Source of the DNA: Scenedesmus sp. ARA3
Taxonomy: Eukaryota > Chlorophyta > Chlorophyceae > Sphaeropleales > Scenedesmaceae
Length of the DNA: 38,437 nt
Reading direction: 5' to 3'
Assembly (NCBI GenBank): GCA_004335835.1
Contig: RWJK01000848.1
Span: 1-38,437 of the forward strand
The notes under the pieces were generated by a model. That model searched no databases and had not been told where the DNA came from. It was given only the letters and a program-made list of their open reading frames with translations. The position numbers and the translations under genes were made by a program. Shown in pieces: positions 1 to 10,120 of this stretch; positions within the stretch are counted from its first letter, which is position 1, and every line of letters starts with the position of its first letter.

Positions 1-94
1 AACTCCATAAGCACGTAGCACACACCACAATGCGTGCCTTGGTATGGAATCATATGCTTTGGTTTAGTGTGCTGGTTTTGCGCTGTATACCATT

Positions 95-310
95 ATGCCC
101 AGGGCTCTGCTGCCACAGACAAGTTGTTCTTTGGTGTTGACGGGCTGTGTGAGACAGACACAGAAACAAACGAACTCTGACCAACGTGCTGCTGCTGCTG
201 CTGCCGCCACCGCCCCTGCTGCTGCTGCTGCTGCTGCTGCTGTCACAGACACATCATTTTTTGGCGATGATGGCCTGCCTGAGACAGACACGGACAACAC
301 AGGACTGCCA
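95..310 (+). other. Duplicated acidic exon (two copies)
   Basis: Two related coding islands lie side by side. The first, about 111-179, encodes [20 protein letters not shown] and runs into a stop. The second, about 241-310, encodes [19 protein letters not shown] and ends at a GTAGGA donor. A CTG tract (about 188-242) separates them and directly precedes the second copy. The second copy is the better candidate for use. The function is unknown. Confidence 0.35.
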
Positions 311-743
311 AACTTTAAAGGTAGGAATTGCCAGGAAGTAACATGTCATGTAACATGTTACTGAACATCATCCGAGACCATGTTGCTGTGGTGTGCAGTT
401 GATGCTGCTAACAGCTTGTGAATTTTGTTTCCCTGGCTGAGTGGCCCTGGTGAAGATGCCAAGCATCTGCTGGATCTGTTGGGTGCCTTGTACAGCCTAA
501 CAACTGCTTGCACCTCACCTTGTACAGCCTAACAACTGCTTGCACCTCCCATGTACATGTTTTTTACAGCCAAACATGCTGCCTGGACTTGAGCAATATG
601 TACTTGCTTGCACATGCCAGGCTGCAGCCCTTCTGCACTGCGTGCATGTGCCAAAGACCCGCTGTGTAGCTGGTGTATTAGTCCAAGAAAGTCTGGTTGT
701 CATTGTCGCCAGCGGTCTTGTCAGGCATTGCCGACACCTACCC

Positions 744-781
<38 letters not shown>

Positions 782-1286
782 GTAGGCACCTCTGCTGCCG
801 CGCCGCATGCTGCTGCAGTTGCTGCGCTGATGCTGCAGCAGAACCCATTGCTGAAGGTGAGTGCTTGCAGCATGCATTCTGTTGGTCAGACTGTTTTTTA
901 TGATGCCGGCAGATGCATGTCAAGGTTTGTGCCTCTGATTGCTGGTTATTGGGCATGCTGCTGCAGTTGCTGCGCTGATGCTGCAGCAGAACCCGTTGCT
1001 GAAGGTGAGCAGAGTAAACAAGGTTCAGGATTTGCTGCGAGCAGCAGCAGCTGTGGTATGACTCAACTCTGAGAGCGAGCGCCGGGTCTTGCAAGAGACC
1101 AAAGCTCAAGACGATGTCAGCATACGCATGCTTATTGTGTGTTCTGAACTCATGGTTTGCTGCCAGCAACAGCCACTGCAGCAGCCTTCAACGCTTGAGG
1201 CTGAAGACCTCCAATGGCACTGCAGCAGACTCACAGCGTTCAGTCTGACCAGCACCCTTTGCCGGTGATCAAGTTGCTGATCCTAG

Positions 1287-1329
<43 letters not shown>

Positions 1330-1407
1330 CTTGACACCATCTACAGCCTCATGCGGGCAACAGCATACGACATGCCTTACAGGCCGACAGTGCTTTTGTG
1401 ACTCATC

Positions 1408-1455
<48 letters not shown>

Positions 1456-1466
1456 GCTGCTTCTGC

Positions 1467-1506
<40 letters not shown>

Positions 1507-2852
1507 AGCCTGACACCATCTACAGCCTCATGCGGGCAACAGCATACGACATGCCCTACAGGGTGACAGTGCTGGAAGAGAGACCAAGGCGCCCCAGTGC
1601 CAGCCCAAGCCCAAGCCCTGGTCTAAGCCCTAGCCCTGGCTTAAGCCCTAGCCCTGGCCTTAGCCCTAGCCCAGGCTTGAGCCCTAGCCCAGGCTTAAGC
1701 CCCAGCCCCGGCTTAAGCCCTAGTCCAGGCTTCAGCCCTAGCCCTGGCCTAAGCCCTAGCCCAAGCCCTGGTTTAAGCCCTACTTCAGGGTTGAGCCCTA
1801 GCCCAAGCCCAAGCCCAAGCCCTAGCCCTGGTCTAAGCCCTAGCCCAAGGTTGAGCCCTAGCCCCAGCCCAAGCCCCGGCTTAAACCCAAGCCCCAGCCC
1901 AAGCCCAAGCCCTAGACCCGGCAGAAGACGCCTACTGTCAGCACCTGAAGCCACTAGTGCTGCTGCTGCTGCTGCTGACAAGGATGCAGCAGCAGCAGCA
2001 GCGGCAGCAGCGGCAGCAGCAGCGCCAGCTCAGGCCAACGGCACTGCTGTTGCTCCGGTGCCAAACTGGATGCAGTGGGACAGGCGCACCGGCTATGGCT
2101 ACATTGCTGCTGATAGACTGCTGGTGAGGATTTTTGTTTGAGACAAAGGTGTCATAAAGCATTTTAACAGGTGGCTTGGCTGTGCGCATGCCAGATTTGG
2201 GGCTTCCCAAGCCCTTCAGATTCTGTCAGGGGTGCAGATGGATGCAGTGGGACAGGCGCACCGGATACGGCTACATTGCCGCTGATAGACTGCTGGTGAG
2301 CAGGATTATTAGACACACAGAACCAGCTGTTGTGTACTGAAGCTTGCTGTTTTGGCTGCTTGCGAACAAATCCACTGCTTGCACTCCAGCTAGAACCTCA
2401 TAGATCTTGACTAGTCAATAAGAACATGTACGGTACCAGTGCAGCGGCTATGGCTACATGTACTGGCTGCAGTGGGACCAGTGCAGCGGCTATGGCTACA
2501 TTGCTGCTGACAGACTGCTGGTGAGGATTTGACAACTGCTCTAAAATACATTTGAACATGTGGTTTGGCATCGTTTCTGCAGCTGTGGAGCTGTGAAAAT
2601 CAGCCCAAGTGCCTGAGGCCGTAGCAGGTCTAATCGTATGCCTGTTGGTTGTGGAGAGATCTGTGAAAAGTGTTGAGATATCTGTCATGGGTGTAGACGG
2701 CTGCAACAGGACAGGCGCAGCGGATACGGTTGCATTGCTGCTGCTAATAAGCTGCTGGTGGGACAACTAATGGGGCACGGTTCAGCAGTGCAACGCCAGA
2801 GTGTCTTGCTGAGGTGTCATTTGGTCTCTTCACACATTGTTTGCACTGCTGA

Positions 2853-2903
<51 letters not shown>

Positions 2904-4245
2904 AGGGCCCCCAGGGCTTTTGTGCTAACCAGCCAGACGGCACCGCCTGCACCCCAGCCCGGTCCCGATTACAGCAATCAACAGCGGCAGCATCAAACCC
3001 AACAAACAGAGCAGCAGTGGCCACCCCCCCTTGGTGGTGGAGCACCAACTGCTCAACAGCAGCGTGGCAGTGCAGGGGCCAGGCGTGCACTGCAGTGCGG
3101 GTGCCGATACCTGGGGCAATCGGGGTGCGCTGCAATGACAACAACCCCTGCACCACAAATGACAGGTGGGTTGGACAATTTGCCGTTATTTTTGAATTTT
3201 TTTGGATGATTCTGTTGTTCTTGGTGAACCAGTCGTCTGCAGAAGCCCTGGAATGAAAAGAGCAGCAGTGGCCACGCCTCCTTGGTGGTGGAGCAAAAAC
3301 TGCTCAACAGCAGCATGGCAGTGCAGGGGCCAGGCGTGCACTGCAGTGCGGGTGCCAATACCTGGGGCAATCGGGGTGGGCTGCAATGACAACAACCCCT
3401 GCACCACAAACGACAGGTGGGTTGGAACATTGTTGTTGTTGTCTGAGCTTCGTTTGGGTTGTTTCTGGCTGTTTTTGGTGAATCAGTTGTCTGCAAAAGC
3501 CCTGAAATGCAGAGAGCAGCAGTGGCCACCCCTCCTTGGTGGTGGAGCACCAACTGCTCAAGAAGGAGGAACTGGGTACCTTTCCAACCCCCATGAGCGG
3601 TAAATCGGCTCGCTGGGCTTGTGCCTGAGGTGGGTCTGTCCCATACTTTGGTATTGGTATTGGTATTGGTATCAACAGCAGCGTGGCAGTGCAGGGGCCA
3701 GGCCTGCACTGCAGTAAGGGTGCCAATTGCGGCAGCGATTGGTGTGCGCTGCAATGACAACAACCCCTGCACCATGAACGACAGGTGAGAAAGCATGTTT
3801 TTTGGATTTCCCGCAGCAGCTGTTGCGGTAATGATCTTGAAACTTGGGGTCATGCTGAAAAGGTGATGCTCGCTGACACAACATGCCTGTCATTTTAAAG
3901 GCCTGTGGGTATGCCACCTGCAGCAGGCAAGTGACCTTGCTACTTGGTGGTTAGGTCAAAGTTTGACCTATATTTGACCAAGTTTGACCAAAGTTTGACC
4001 AAAGTTTGACCGCGCCCGCTGCTGCTGTGTGTTGTCCTCTGCAGGTGCAACGCGCAGGGCATCTGTGCCGGCACCGGCAGCTGCAAGCTTCATCATATTT
4101 ACACTTCAGGTGACCACGCATTGACCATCTGCTGCTGCTGCTGCTGCTGCTGCTGCTTCTGCTGTGTGTCATCTTCCACAGGTGCAACACGCAGGGCATC
4201 TGCGCCGGCACCGGCAGCTGCGGCCGCCGCCGCAGGTGGCCATGA
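95..4245 (+). CDS. Putative secreted Ser-Pro-rich, Cys-rich extracellular glycoprotein, 3' part (exon-duplicated)
   Basis: I do not recognise this gene as a named family. Plus-strand coding islands with plausible splice sites run from about 95 to a TGA at 4243-4245. In order they are an acidic FFG-DGL-ETDT segment, a Cys-rich PSI-like segment, a segment with a long Ser-Pro repeat, an aromatic [18 protein letters not shown] segment, and a C-rich module ([24 protein letters not shown]). Ser-Pro repeats are typical of hydroxyproline-rich wall glycoproteins in volvocalean and related algae (family knowledge). Secretion is therefore inferred; the N-terminus and any signal peptide lie outside the window. 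Almost every island occurs in two to four tandem copies, so the true mRNA cannot be chosen from sequence alone. The last Cys exon joins in phase to the preceding CTTNDR exon (AG + G TGC). This is a gene span, not a continuous reading frame. Confidence 0.45.
594..1003 (+). other. PSI-like Cys-rich exon and partial duplicate
   Basis: An open segment from about 594 to 856 encodes a Cys-rich stretch with the core [10 protein letters not shown], then a Thr/Pro and poly-Ala tract, then [16 protein letters not shown] before a GTGAGT donor. The C-x(5)-PLCSWC spacing resembles PSI-type extracellular modules, but that assignment is tentative. The last third is repeated at about 950-1003, again ending NPLLK at a GTGAGC donor and lacking the Cys part. 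Region 1004-1325 holds no further segment I can support, only a CTG tract from about 1288. Confidence 0.35.
1326..1401 (+). pseudogene. Partial upstream copy of the Ser-Pro exon start
   Basis: After a CTG tract and a CAG acceptor, this segment encodes [18 protein letters not shown]. It is nearly identical to the start of the functional-looking exon at 1509. It then diverges after about 20 codons and reaches a stop. It is followed by a second, longer CTG tract (about 1408-1505). Confidence 0.5.
1509..2129 (+). other. Exon with Ser-Pro (hydroxyproline-type) repeat
   Basis: The exon begins after a CTG tract and a TAG acceptor, encoding [17 protein letters not shown] and then [11 protein letters not shown]. 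About 110 residues of SPSPGL-type repeat follow (about 1596-1925), then [12 protein letters not shown], two poly-Ala blocks, and [20 protein letters not shown] before a GTGAGG donor at 2130. Alternating Ser-Pro is the classic target of prolyl hydroxylation and O-arabinosylation in algal cell-wall proteins (known). Extracellular function here is inferred. The repeat DNA is built from CCTAGCCCTGGCCTAAG-like units. Confidence 0.55.
2239..2760 (+). repeat. Three further copies of the [16 protein letters not shown] exon end
   Basis: Copies at about 2239-2295, 2460-2520 and 2695-2757 repeat the end of the preceding exon, each ending CTG-CTG followed by a GTG-type donor. The encoded core drifts from [17 protein letters not shown] through [17 protein letters not shown] to a more degenerate [14 protein letters not shown]. 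Spacing is about 225-230 bp, so the unit was exon end plus intron. Confidence 0.55.
2904..3173 (+). other. Cys-rich exon (DGTAC...[12 protein letters not shown]), full copy
   Basis: Preceded by about 14 CTG repeats and a CAG acceptor. It encodes [14 protein letters not shown], a Gln/Thr-rich linker, [17 protein letters not shown] and [16 protein letters not shown], ending in phase 2 at a GTGGGT donor. The DG-x-[11 protein letters not shown] pattern is that of small extracellular Cys-rich modules. In phase it continues into the [13 protein letters not shown] exon downstream. Confidence 0.55.
3256..3418 (+). other. Second copy of the Cys-rich exon
   Basis: This copy repeats the exon from WWWS-NCSTAAW to PCTTNDR with few changes (one Cys-flanking Arg becomes Gly) and keeps the GTGGGT donor. 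It lacks the leading [11 protein letters not shown] part. The 3174-3255 intron sequence is also repeated after this copy. Confidence 0.5.
3516..3788 (+). pseudogene. Third Cys-rich exon copy, interrupted by an insertion
   Basis: The left half (about 3516-3560) and right half (about 3671-3788, ending PCTMNDR at a GTGAGA donor) match the other copies. About 110 bp of unrelated sequence is inserted between them. TCAA is present on both sides, and the insert ends in a short GGTATT tandem. The insertion breaks the reading frame of the module. Confidence 0.5.
3955..4012. repeat. TTTGACC short tandem cluster
   Basis: Five TTTGACC motifs sit in about 55 bp, several as AAAGTTTGACC, starting from a GGTCAAAGTTTGACC palindrome. 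It lies in the intron before the CNAQGIC exon. The TTGACC core equals the plant W-box, but position and tandem structure fit a simple satellite at least as well. Confidence 0.6.
4045..4245 (+). other. Duplicated terminal exon CN(A/T)[10 protein letters not shown]
   Basis: Two copies each begin after a CAG acceptor with G TGC AAC and complete an Arg-Cys junction with the CTTNDR exon. Copy 1 (4045-about 4109) has [15 protein letters not shown]. Copy 2 (4182-4245) has [15 protein letters not shown], an Arg-rich end and a TGA stop. A CTG tract precedes copy 2. Copy 2 is the probable end of the gene. Confidence 0.5.
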
Positions 4246-5300
4246 GCAGCAGCAGCAGCTGCAGCAGCAGCAGCAGCAGCAGCGGGACACTGAAACTCAA
4301 CGCACACACTGCACATGCGGCAGACCATTGATGCCACCTGGGAGAAATAGCCTGTTACTTGTGTTGCTATAGCAAGCCATGTTACCGCCCCCTGGCTGGT
4401 ATGTGGCTAGTACTTGAAGATGTGGTGGGCTGAGGGTTGTTTTGGTGTGCTTTATGTGGACGCCCGGGGTTTTGGACTGTTGTTTGAGGCAGGGCGTCAG
4501 TTGATGGCTGATGGATTCGGTGGTTGCCCAATGAGCCTGTCATTGGCTCGAAAACGAGCTGTGTCCCCGCCGTGATTGGGGCAAGCTTGAAACAAATGAT
4601 TGACAGCGCATCCTGCAGACTGCAGGTGGTTTCATTGTAGCTTTGTGCAAGCTTTGCGTCTGTGGGGCAGCCGCCTCGCGCCATGGCAGGCATTTGGCAA
4701 TTGCCTGGATGGAGGGACTAGTTGTAGTGCCTGGCGGAAGACAGGCTCAGCAGTACTGATGATGTTACATCATGTTACGTATGTGTCAAGCGAAGCTGGG
4801 GCTGTGGAGGGTGCTGCGGGTGTGGGCAGCGACCTGTCATGTGCATTGCACTTTCTCAAAATGTGCAAGTGTTTCAAACACTTGCACAGCGGCCATTGCA
4901 TCGGCCGGATCAGGGACCCTCTGAAAAGCATGCGGCATACCCTCCCATACAAAGCTGTAACACCTTTAACGAAAGCGAACTACATATCACTATGATGCCT
5001 TGAGATCAGTGGCATGCTGTTACACATCGAGGCTGCTGCCCATTTTTAATGATAGCCCAATGATAGCCTCCCTGTCAACTGCTGATGACAGCCCAGCAGG
5101 TGCAACAAAACAGCACTCCACGCTGCTTCAAGGCTCCAACATTTCAAACTGCACGCTAGCCTGCACACAAACCAGCTGCAATGCTGGCCGCAGCTTTATG
5201 ACATTGCCATCTGATGCACAATCTGACATGCATTGCAGCAGCAGGCTGCTGCTGCTGCTGCCAACCTGCCAGGCCATACAAGCACGGCTTGGGACAGCAA
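4246..5300. other. Intergenic region, no supported gene
   Basis: Open frames here show no recognisable domain and no repeat of neighbouring exons. It probably holds the 3' UTR of the plus-strand gene. A TGTAA hexamer-class polyadenylation signal used by green algae occurs at 4956-4960, about 0.7 kb after the stop. A perfect short palindrome is listed separately. Confidence 0.4.
4862..4888. repeat. 27-nt palindrome
   Basis: TGTGCAAGTGTTT and its exact reverse complement flank a single C, giving 13-bp perfect arms. It could form a hairpin in the transcript of the plus-strand gene's 3' region. No function can be assigned. Confidence 0.8.
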
Positions 5301-5339
5301 ACCTCAGCTGTTTCAAAACACCAAGCTGTTTCAAAAGGC

Positions 5340-5655
5340 ACAAAAGCCAGCCGCAATGCTGGCAGCCACCCCTGCAAGCATCTTGTGAAAACCGCGGCTT
5401 CAGACGGCACGAGCCAGCCGCATGACGTTTCATGTGACAAATCACACAGCACACAAGCCAGCCGCAATGCTGGCAGCTGCCCCCGCAAGCATCTGAGCAC
5501 CGCCCTGACCCCACCCAGCAAAACCCCAGACGGTGACAAGGCCCCAATGAACCCTAAACCTCCGCCATCTCCGCCGCTGCTGCTGCTGCTGCTGCCAAAC
5601 CCTAGCCCAGCCAGTGGCGCCAGCAGCGGCGCCTGCTGCTGCTGCTCAAGCTAAG
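5340..5655 (-). pseudogene. NUP96 last-exon fragment (unit A)
   Basis: On the minus strand this resembles the end of the NUP96 terminal exon (GLGFSGGLSPSGVLLGGGQGGAQMLAGAAAS) but is frame-broken and contains the terminal segment twice (about 5340-5380 and 5450-5490). It marks the left edge of the four-unit array. Confidence 0.6.
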
Positions 5656-5768
5656 ACGGTTTGACATACCGCAGCAGCAGCAGCAACTGCCCAGCGGCTG
5701 CCCCTTCTTGCTGCTCAGCAGTGCCAGCTGTCGTATGCCAGTGGCTTCGTGAGCCTGCATGTTCTTCG

Positions 5769-5773
5769 TTACA
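5769..5773 (-). terminator. Candidate poly(A) signal of hydrolase copy A
   Basis: TGTAA on the minus strand, 50 nt after the copy A stop. TGTAA is the usual chlorophycean polyadenylation signal; only the position supports it here. Confidence 0.3.
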
Positions 5774-5822
5774 GCGCAGCTCAACAGGCCATCACGCACC
5801 CTATGGCTGTCCCTACACACGT

Positions 5823-7200
5823 CTACAGCTCACGCTGCCACTTGCAGCTGCTGCTACCAACCCCAACCTCGACCATGGATAGCTCCAGCCTGTACCTTGT
5901 TGCTTGGTATGCCCCGCCATGCACCGCCCAGTCCCACTTCAGCCAGCCGTTTAGGCTGTCTGTCAGCTGGAAGGTCTGCATGGCACCCGATACTGTTGCA
6001 GGCAGCAATTTGGTGGGAGAGAAGCTGCCCGGGGTCCGGGTGTGTACATCCATGCGCTTGCTATACACCATCCCGTCCATATCCTCAGCAGGCAGCGACA
6101 GCACCTTCACAGGCCGCGAACCCGCTGGGCCAGCAGCGGCGGTCAGTGTCAGCCCGGCCTTCAATCCCTTCGTCATATTGTATACATCGTAGATGTTGCT
6201 CTGGGGAATGATGCCGCGCAGCACACAGCTAAAGCGGCCGTCTGTGGACTGGATGACACAGTGCAGGTGCCCATGGTTTGTGTCGTGCTGACCTGAATCT
6301 GCCACAAAGAACACATCCAAGCTCACCACCTTCAGCTGCATGACGAGTGCACTGGCTTCGCGGGCCTGCTGTGCCAAACTGCTGCTGCTTTCAGCAGCAG
6401 CAGCCTCCTCCGCCGCTGCCACCGCACTTCTGCGCAGCTGTTGGCGTTCAAGCTCACCCTTGATGAAGCTTTCGAGTTGCAGATACCTGCACCAGTCCGA
6501 GTGTCAGCAGCACAGCAACAGAGCTCAGTGAAAACACACGCCAATGAGCTTTTCTAAAAGCCTTATCAATTCAGGGCTGCTTCCACCAGGAAATTCTGGC
6601 TTGGCTGCTGAAGGGGAAAAAACCCATGTTGGCTGCATGAGGCCATTCGATGGCTTCCCTGACACGCTACTGCTATACCCTAGTGATGTCTCCTGCCCAC
6701 AGATCAAGGCTTTAGACACGGAAGTCCATTCCTGCAATGCGCATGCACATGCGCCAGCTTGTGGCGATGCATCCAGGCGTCACCTCTCATCCCTGCAGCT
6801 TGGCGGCTTGCAGATACTGCCGTGAGTTGCGCCCTGGATTGCGTTTGAGTTGTCCAAACCTGTGCCTGCTGATGCGCCCTCAACCACCCGTCCCAAGCAA
6901 CCACACTGCAGCAAGCAGCCAGGCATCAGCAACAGTGTGCAGATGAAAGGCAAAAATCAACACAGTCAAGGTCACGGTTGTTTAAGCTTGCGCTGCGCCT
7001 GGTTGATGCAGCCAAGGAAGGCCAGTCTTGATTGCACTGCGCCTGATTGATGCTGGTGTCGCTTTTCATGTTTCTGTTGTAGGTAAGCACATGTCCGTTG
7101 ACTGCACCTGACATCTGTAATTTGCACGCATGAAGCACAGTTGTTGTGACGTTGCAGATGCACTTATGCCTGTAGATCAAGGTCTGCTGGGGTGCAGCAA

Positions 7201-7232
<32 letters not shown>

Positions 7233-7881
7233 TGTTGCTGCTGGCGCCTGCTCACCTGGTCTGTTGACGTTTCAAGCAGCCCGTGCGTCCAGAACAGCCG
7301 TTGCCCGTGTGGGTGGCGCATCACATAAAATTTGTTGTTGATTGCTGCTGTGTCATCGCTCAAGATACGCAGCAGCGGCAGCACCGAGCTCTGCTTAAAA
7401 CACGGCAGGCAGCTCAGCAGGCAATCCGCGTGGTTGCCAAACCAGGAGCCCAGGTGCGGGGTGGCGTAAAACATAACGCCGTGGATGCTGTCAAACACTT
7501 TTGCATAGCGCCCGCCATCGTTGCGTTTGCGCTGCTCTAACTCCAGGCACAGCTGCTTTATCATCAGGCCGCCTAAGCTGTGCCCAACCAGGAACAGCGG
7601 GGCGTCACTAAGTGGAGGATCCACTTTGAAGGTTGGATCTGCTAGGTGCTGGCACACTGCTGCTGCCACGTGTGCCCAGCTGCCGCTGCCACTGACCACC
7701 TCGCACCCGGTCCAGTTGGCAGCAGTGCTGTTGTAAGACACGGACAGCACGCGCGCCTGGGGGAAATCTTCTTGGATGCAGCTTGGCATGCTGCATGCTG
7801 CCCCGCTATTCCGCCAGGTTTTGTAATAGGCTTCTGTAGTCTGTTAGCTGCAGGCCATGGACCAGCACCACGTCGAGCTTG

Positions 7882-7915
<34 letters not shown>

Positions 7916-8102
7916 GTGGTGGTGATGGTGCTGCTGATGGTGATGGTGCTGCTGCTGCCCTGTCCCCCGTGTACTCATACACATAGCTGTTAACCCATTC
8001 CTGCAGGCATGCAGGAGTCGCGTTGGCAGACCAGCACGCCAAGAGCAGCAGAACAGGTGCAAGGGCAAGGTGCAAGGGCACTGCAGAGGTCTGCGCACCC
8101 AT
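5823..8102 (-). CDS. SERAC1-like alpha/beta hydrolase with novel C-terminal domain, copy A (one frameshift)
   Basis: Three exons: 7256-8102, 6784-6905 and 5823-6486. The start ATG gives MGAQTSAVPLHLALAPVLLLL, a probable signal or anchor. Exon 1 has KLDVVLVHGLQL (oxyanion strand), VSYNSTAANWTGC, and the nucleophile elbow FLVGHSLGGLMIKQ, followed by FYATPHLGSWFGN. Exon 2 has CLGRVVEGASAG and GATHGSICKP, whose His is the likely catalytic base. Exon 3 (221 codons, open) is the novel domain ending MVEVGVGSSSCKWQREL. Near 7826-7832 the frame is lost: compared with copies C and D, two bases are missing between DYR and YYKTW, so exon 1 is 847 nt instead of a multiple of three. Every other site, including both introns, looks functional, so this may be a recent lesion or a sequence error. 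SERAC1/PGAP1-type hydrolases act on lipids; the substrate here is unknown. Confidence 0.7.
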
Positions 8103-8172
8103 CCCTGTGCTGCAGCCGCGGCGTTTGATGAAGTGTCACCCATGTGACGCCAAATTGTCCGCAGCTGACCTA

Positions 8173-8196
8173 AGAAGAGTACGTCACGGCGACACG
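8173..8196 (-). promoter_or_regulatory. Conserved upstream element, copy A
   Basis: The block AGAGTACGTCACGGCGACAC (plus-strand view) lies 71 nt upstream of the copy A ATG and recurs before all four hydrolase genes. It contains TACGTCA, a bZIP/CRE-like core on the minus strand (TGACGTA). A second conserved block, GACGGTATACGA, follows at 8205. Confidence 0.5.
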
Positions 8197-8479
8197 TAGT
8201 GCTAGACGGTATACGAAATCAAATGAGTAACCTTGCAGCACGAACACGGCGTTTAGAGCCATCAAAATAAGTAAAAAGACTAAACCAGGCTAGGTGTGAC
8301 TGCTGTACCAGCTATGTCTGGTCAGTGACCGTGCTACAACCAGCTTGCAATGATGGCTGGTGCGTATTCGATGCCAGAGAGGACTCGATGCACAGGTTAT
8401 AATGCCTACACGCTTGGCAATTCGTGGCTGGTACTCTCACCTACTGTCACAGGATCTTCATCTCGCTTGGCTGGCTGCA

Positions 8480-8808
8480 TCAGTGACCCGGTTTCGCCGT
8501 ATCAGCATGAAAGACACAACTTCCTGCAGCTGCTGCTGACAACTGTAGCCTACAAGAAGCTTCACACAGCACACAAACCAGCTGCAATGCTGGCGGCTGC
8601 CCCCGCAAGCATCTTGTGACAACGGTGGATTCAAACGGCACGAGCCAGCCGCATGACTTTTCCATTTGACAAATCACACAGCACACAAACCAGCTGCAAT
8701 GCTGGCAGCCGCTCCTGCCAGCATCTGAGCCCCACCCTGACCCCCACCCAGCAAAACCCCAGACGGTGACAAGCCCCCACTGAACCCTAAACCTCCGCCG
8801 CCGCCGCC

Positions 8809-8839
<31 letters not shown>

Positions 8840-8880
8840 AACCCTAGCGCGGCCAGCGGCACCAGCACTGCTATGAGTAT
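8480..8880 (-). pseudogene. NUP96 last-exon fragment (unit B)
   Basis: The minus-strand frame encodes a Ser tract, GGGGGGLGFSGGLSPSGVLL, GGGQGGAQMLAGAAASIAAG and LCAV then stop, matching the true NUP96 C-terminus. Upstream it breaks off after LVPLAALGFG, sooner than in units C and D. The end segment is repeated at about 8570-8620. Confidence 0.7.
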
Positions 8881-9044
8881 AACTTCAACAGCAGCCACTG
8901 GCCAGCCAATGACCTATGCAAATTATCCGGTGCCTTTGCCGGGTGAATACGCACGTGCGTCTTAGTATTGCATGTGCATGTTGTGCACCCAAGAGCAGCT
9001 CACACCCCATGAAACAACCAATGGTCTCTACGCACTGCTGCTGT

Positions 9045-9340
9045 TCACGCAGCTGATGCCACCAACCCCAAGCTTGACAATGGTGTTGCGGTTTGTATGT
9101 ACAGTATGCATCTCCCTGGCTCAGCGCAAGACCTCAGTCAACCAAGCATTGTTTCCACATTCTGTTGCTGCCAGGCTGCATGGTCGCTGGCACTGACACA
9201 AGCCGGCCCTGTTACTGAGGACAGCATTGCCGCAGGCAGCAATTCAGGGAGGGGCAGTGTGACGCCAATTCGGACTGGCAGCCGCCAGCAGGGTCCGGCC
9301 AGCATCAAGGCTGGAATTGATAAGGCTCATGCGATTACTG
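9045..9340 (-). pseudogene. Degenerate remnant of the hydrolase C-terminal domain (unit B)
   Basis: Short stretches match the 3' end of exon 3 of the other copies, for example the CCACCAACCCCAA block at about 9058 and the segment around 9200-9310 (reading KAGL and then LPxxxL on the minus strand). No open frame links them. It shows copy B once had the same C-terminal domain. Confidence 0.45.
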
Positions 9341-9475
9341 TTGTACATTTGACTCGTCAACACAGTGATAAACACCATAACATGTGCCTGCCATTGTCAT
9401 GTTTGACCTGCACAGACCTGCTTTATGTACCATGCTGCTTTGGTATGCGGCGTGCTGGTCCAACGCCGGCAACTT

Positions 9476-9860
9476 TTAGGTTCTGTTACCAGCAGATGCA
9501 TGCTGAACTCCATGGGCGTCTCGAAGCACCCTGGTGGCATGTGCTGCTGCCGCCGCCGCTGCTTTAAATGCTGCTGCTGCTGCTTCCAGCCCTGCCTTCA
9601 CCTGTGATACAGTGAAAACAGGTACCTGTACATCTATTTTCTTCTTCCGGGAGATGCAGCTGCCATCAGCTGCAGGCTCTCCGTTGCTTTCAACAACACC
9701 ACCTGCCTTCAGCTGTGCTACCTCCGGAGCTGGCAGCGCTGCTGCTGCTGCCGCCGCCGCTGCTGCTGCTGCTGCTGTCAGCACCATCTTGGCCTGCTCG
9801 AAGTGATCAGGGGTGCTAAAAAGCTTCTTTAACGAGGCGCTGCTGCTGCTGCTGACGCTG

Positions 9861-9893
<33 letters not shown>

Positions 9894-10076
9894 TGGCCCT
9901 GCTGCTGCCGGCGCTGCGGCAGTTGCGGTGCTGCTGCTGAGGCTGCTGCTGCTGAGGCTGATGTCACTGCTGCTGCTTCTGTGGCTGATGGCGGTGCTGC
10001 TGCTGCTGCTGCTGGCAGTTGTGGTATTGCTGTGGTTACGCTGCTGCTGGTGGAGCTGCAATCGTAGTACTGCTTG

Positions 10077-10120
<44 letters not shown>

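Noticed and set aside
1214..1513. Poly-Leu/poly-Ala open frame
   Set aside because: Two CTG tracts in introns read through; splice sites and the duplicated exon explain the region better.
1556..1981. Minus-strand Gly-Leu repeat frame
   Set aside because: Antisense shadow of the Ser-Pro repeat.
4382..4995. Two overlapping open frames of about 100-130 codons
   Set aside because: No domain, no splice context, no homology to neighbours; length is expected by chance in this base composition.
9816..10067. Plus-strand Cys/Leu/Ala-rich frames in unit B
   Set aside because: Antisense of the CAG tracts in hydrolase copy B exon 3.
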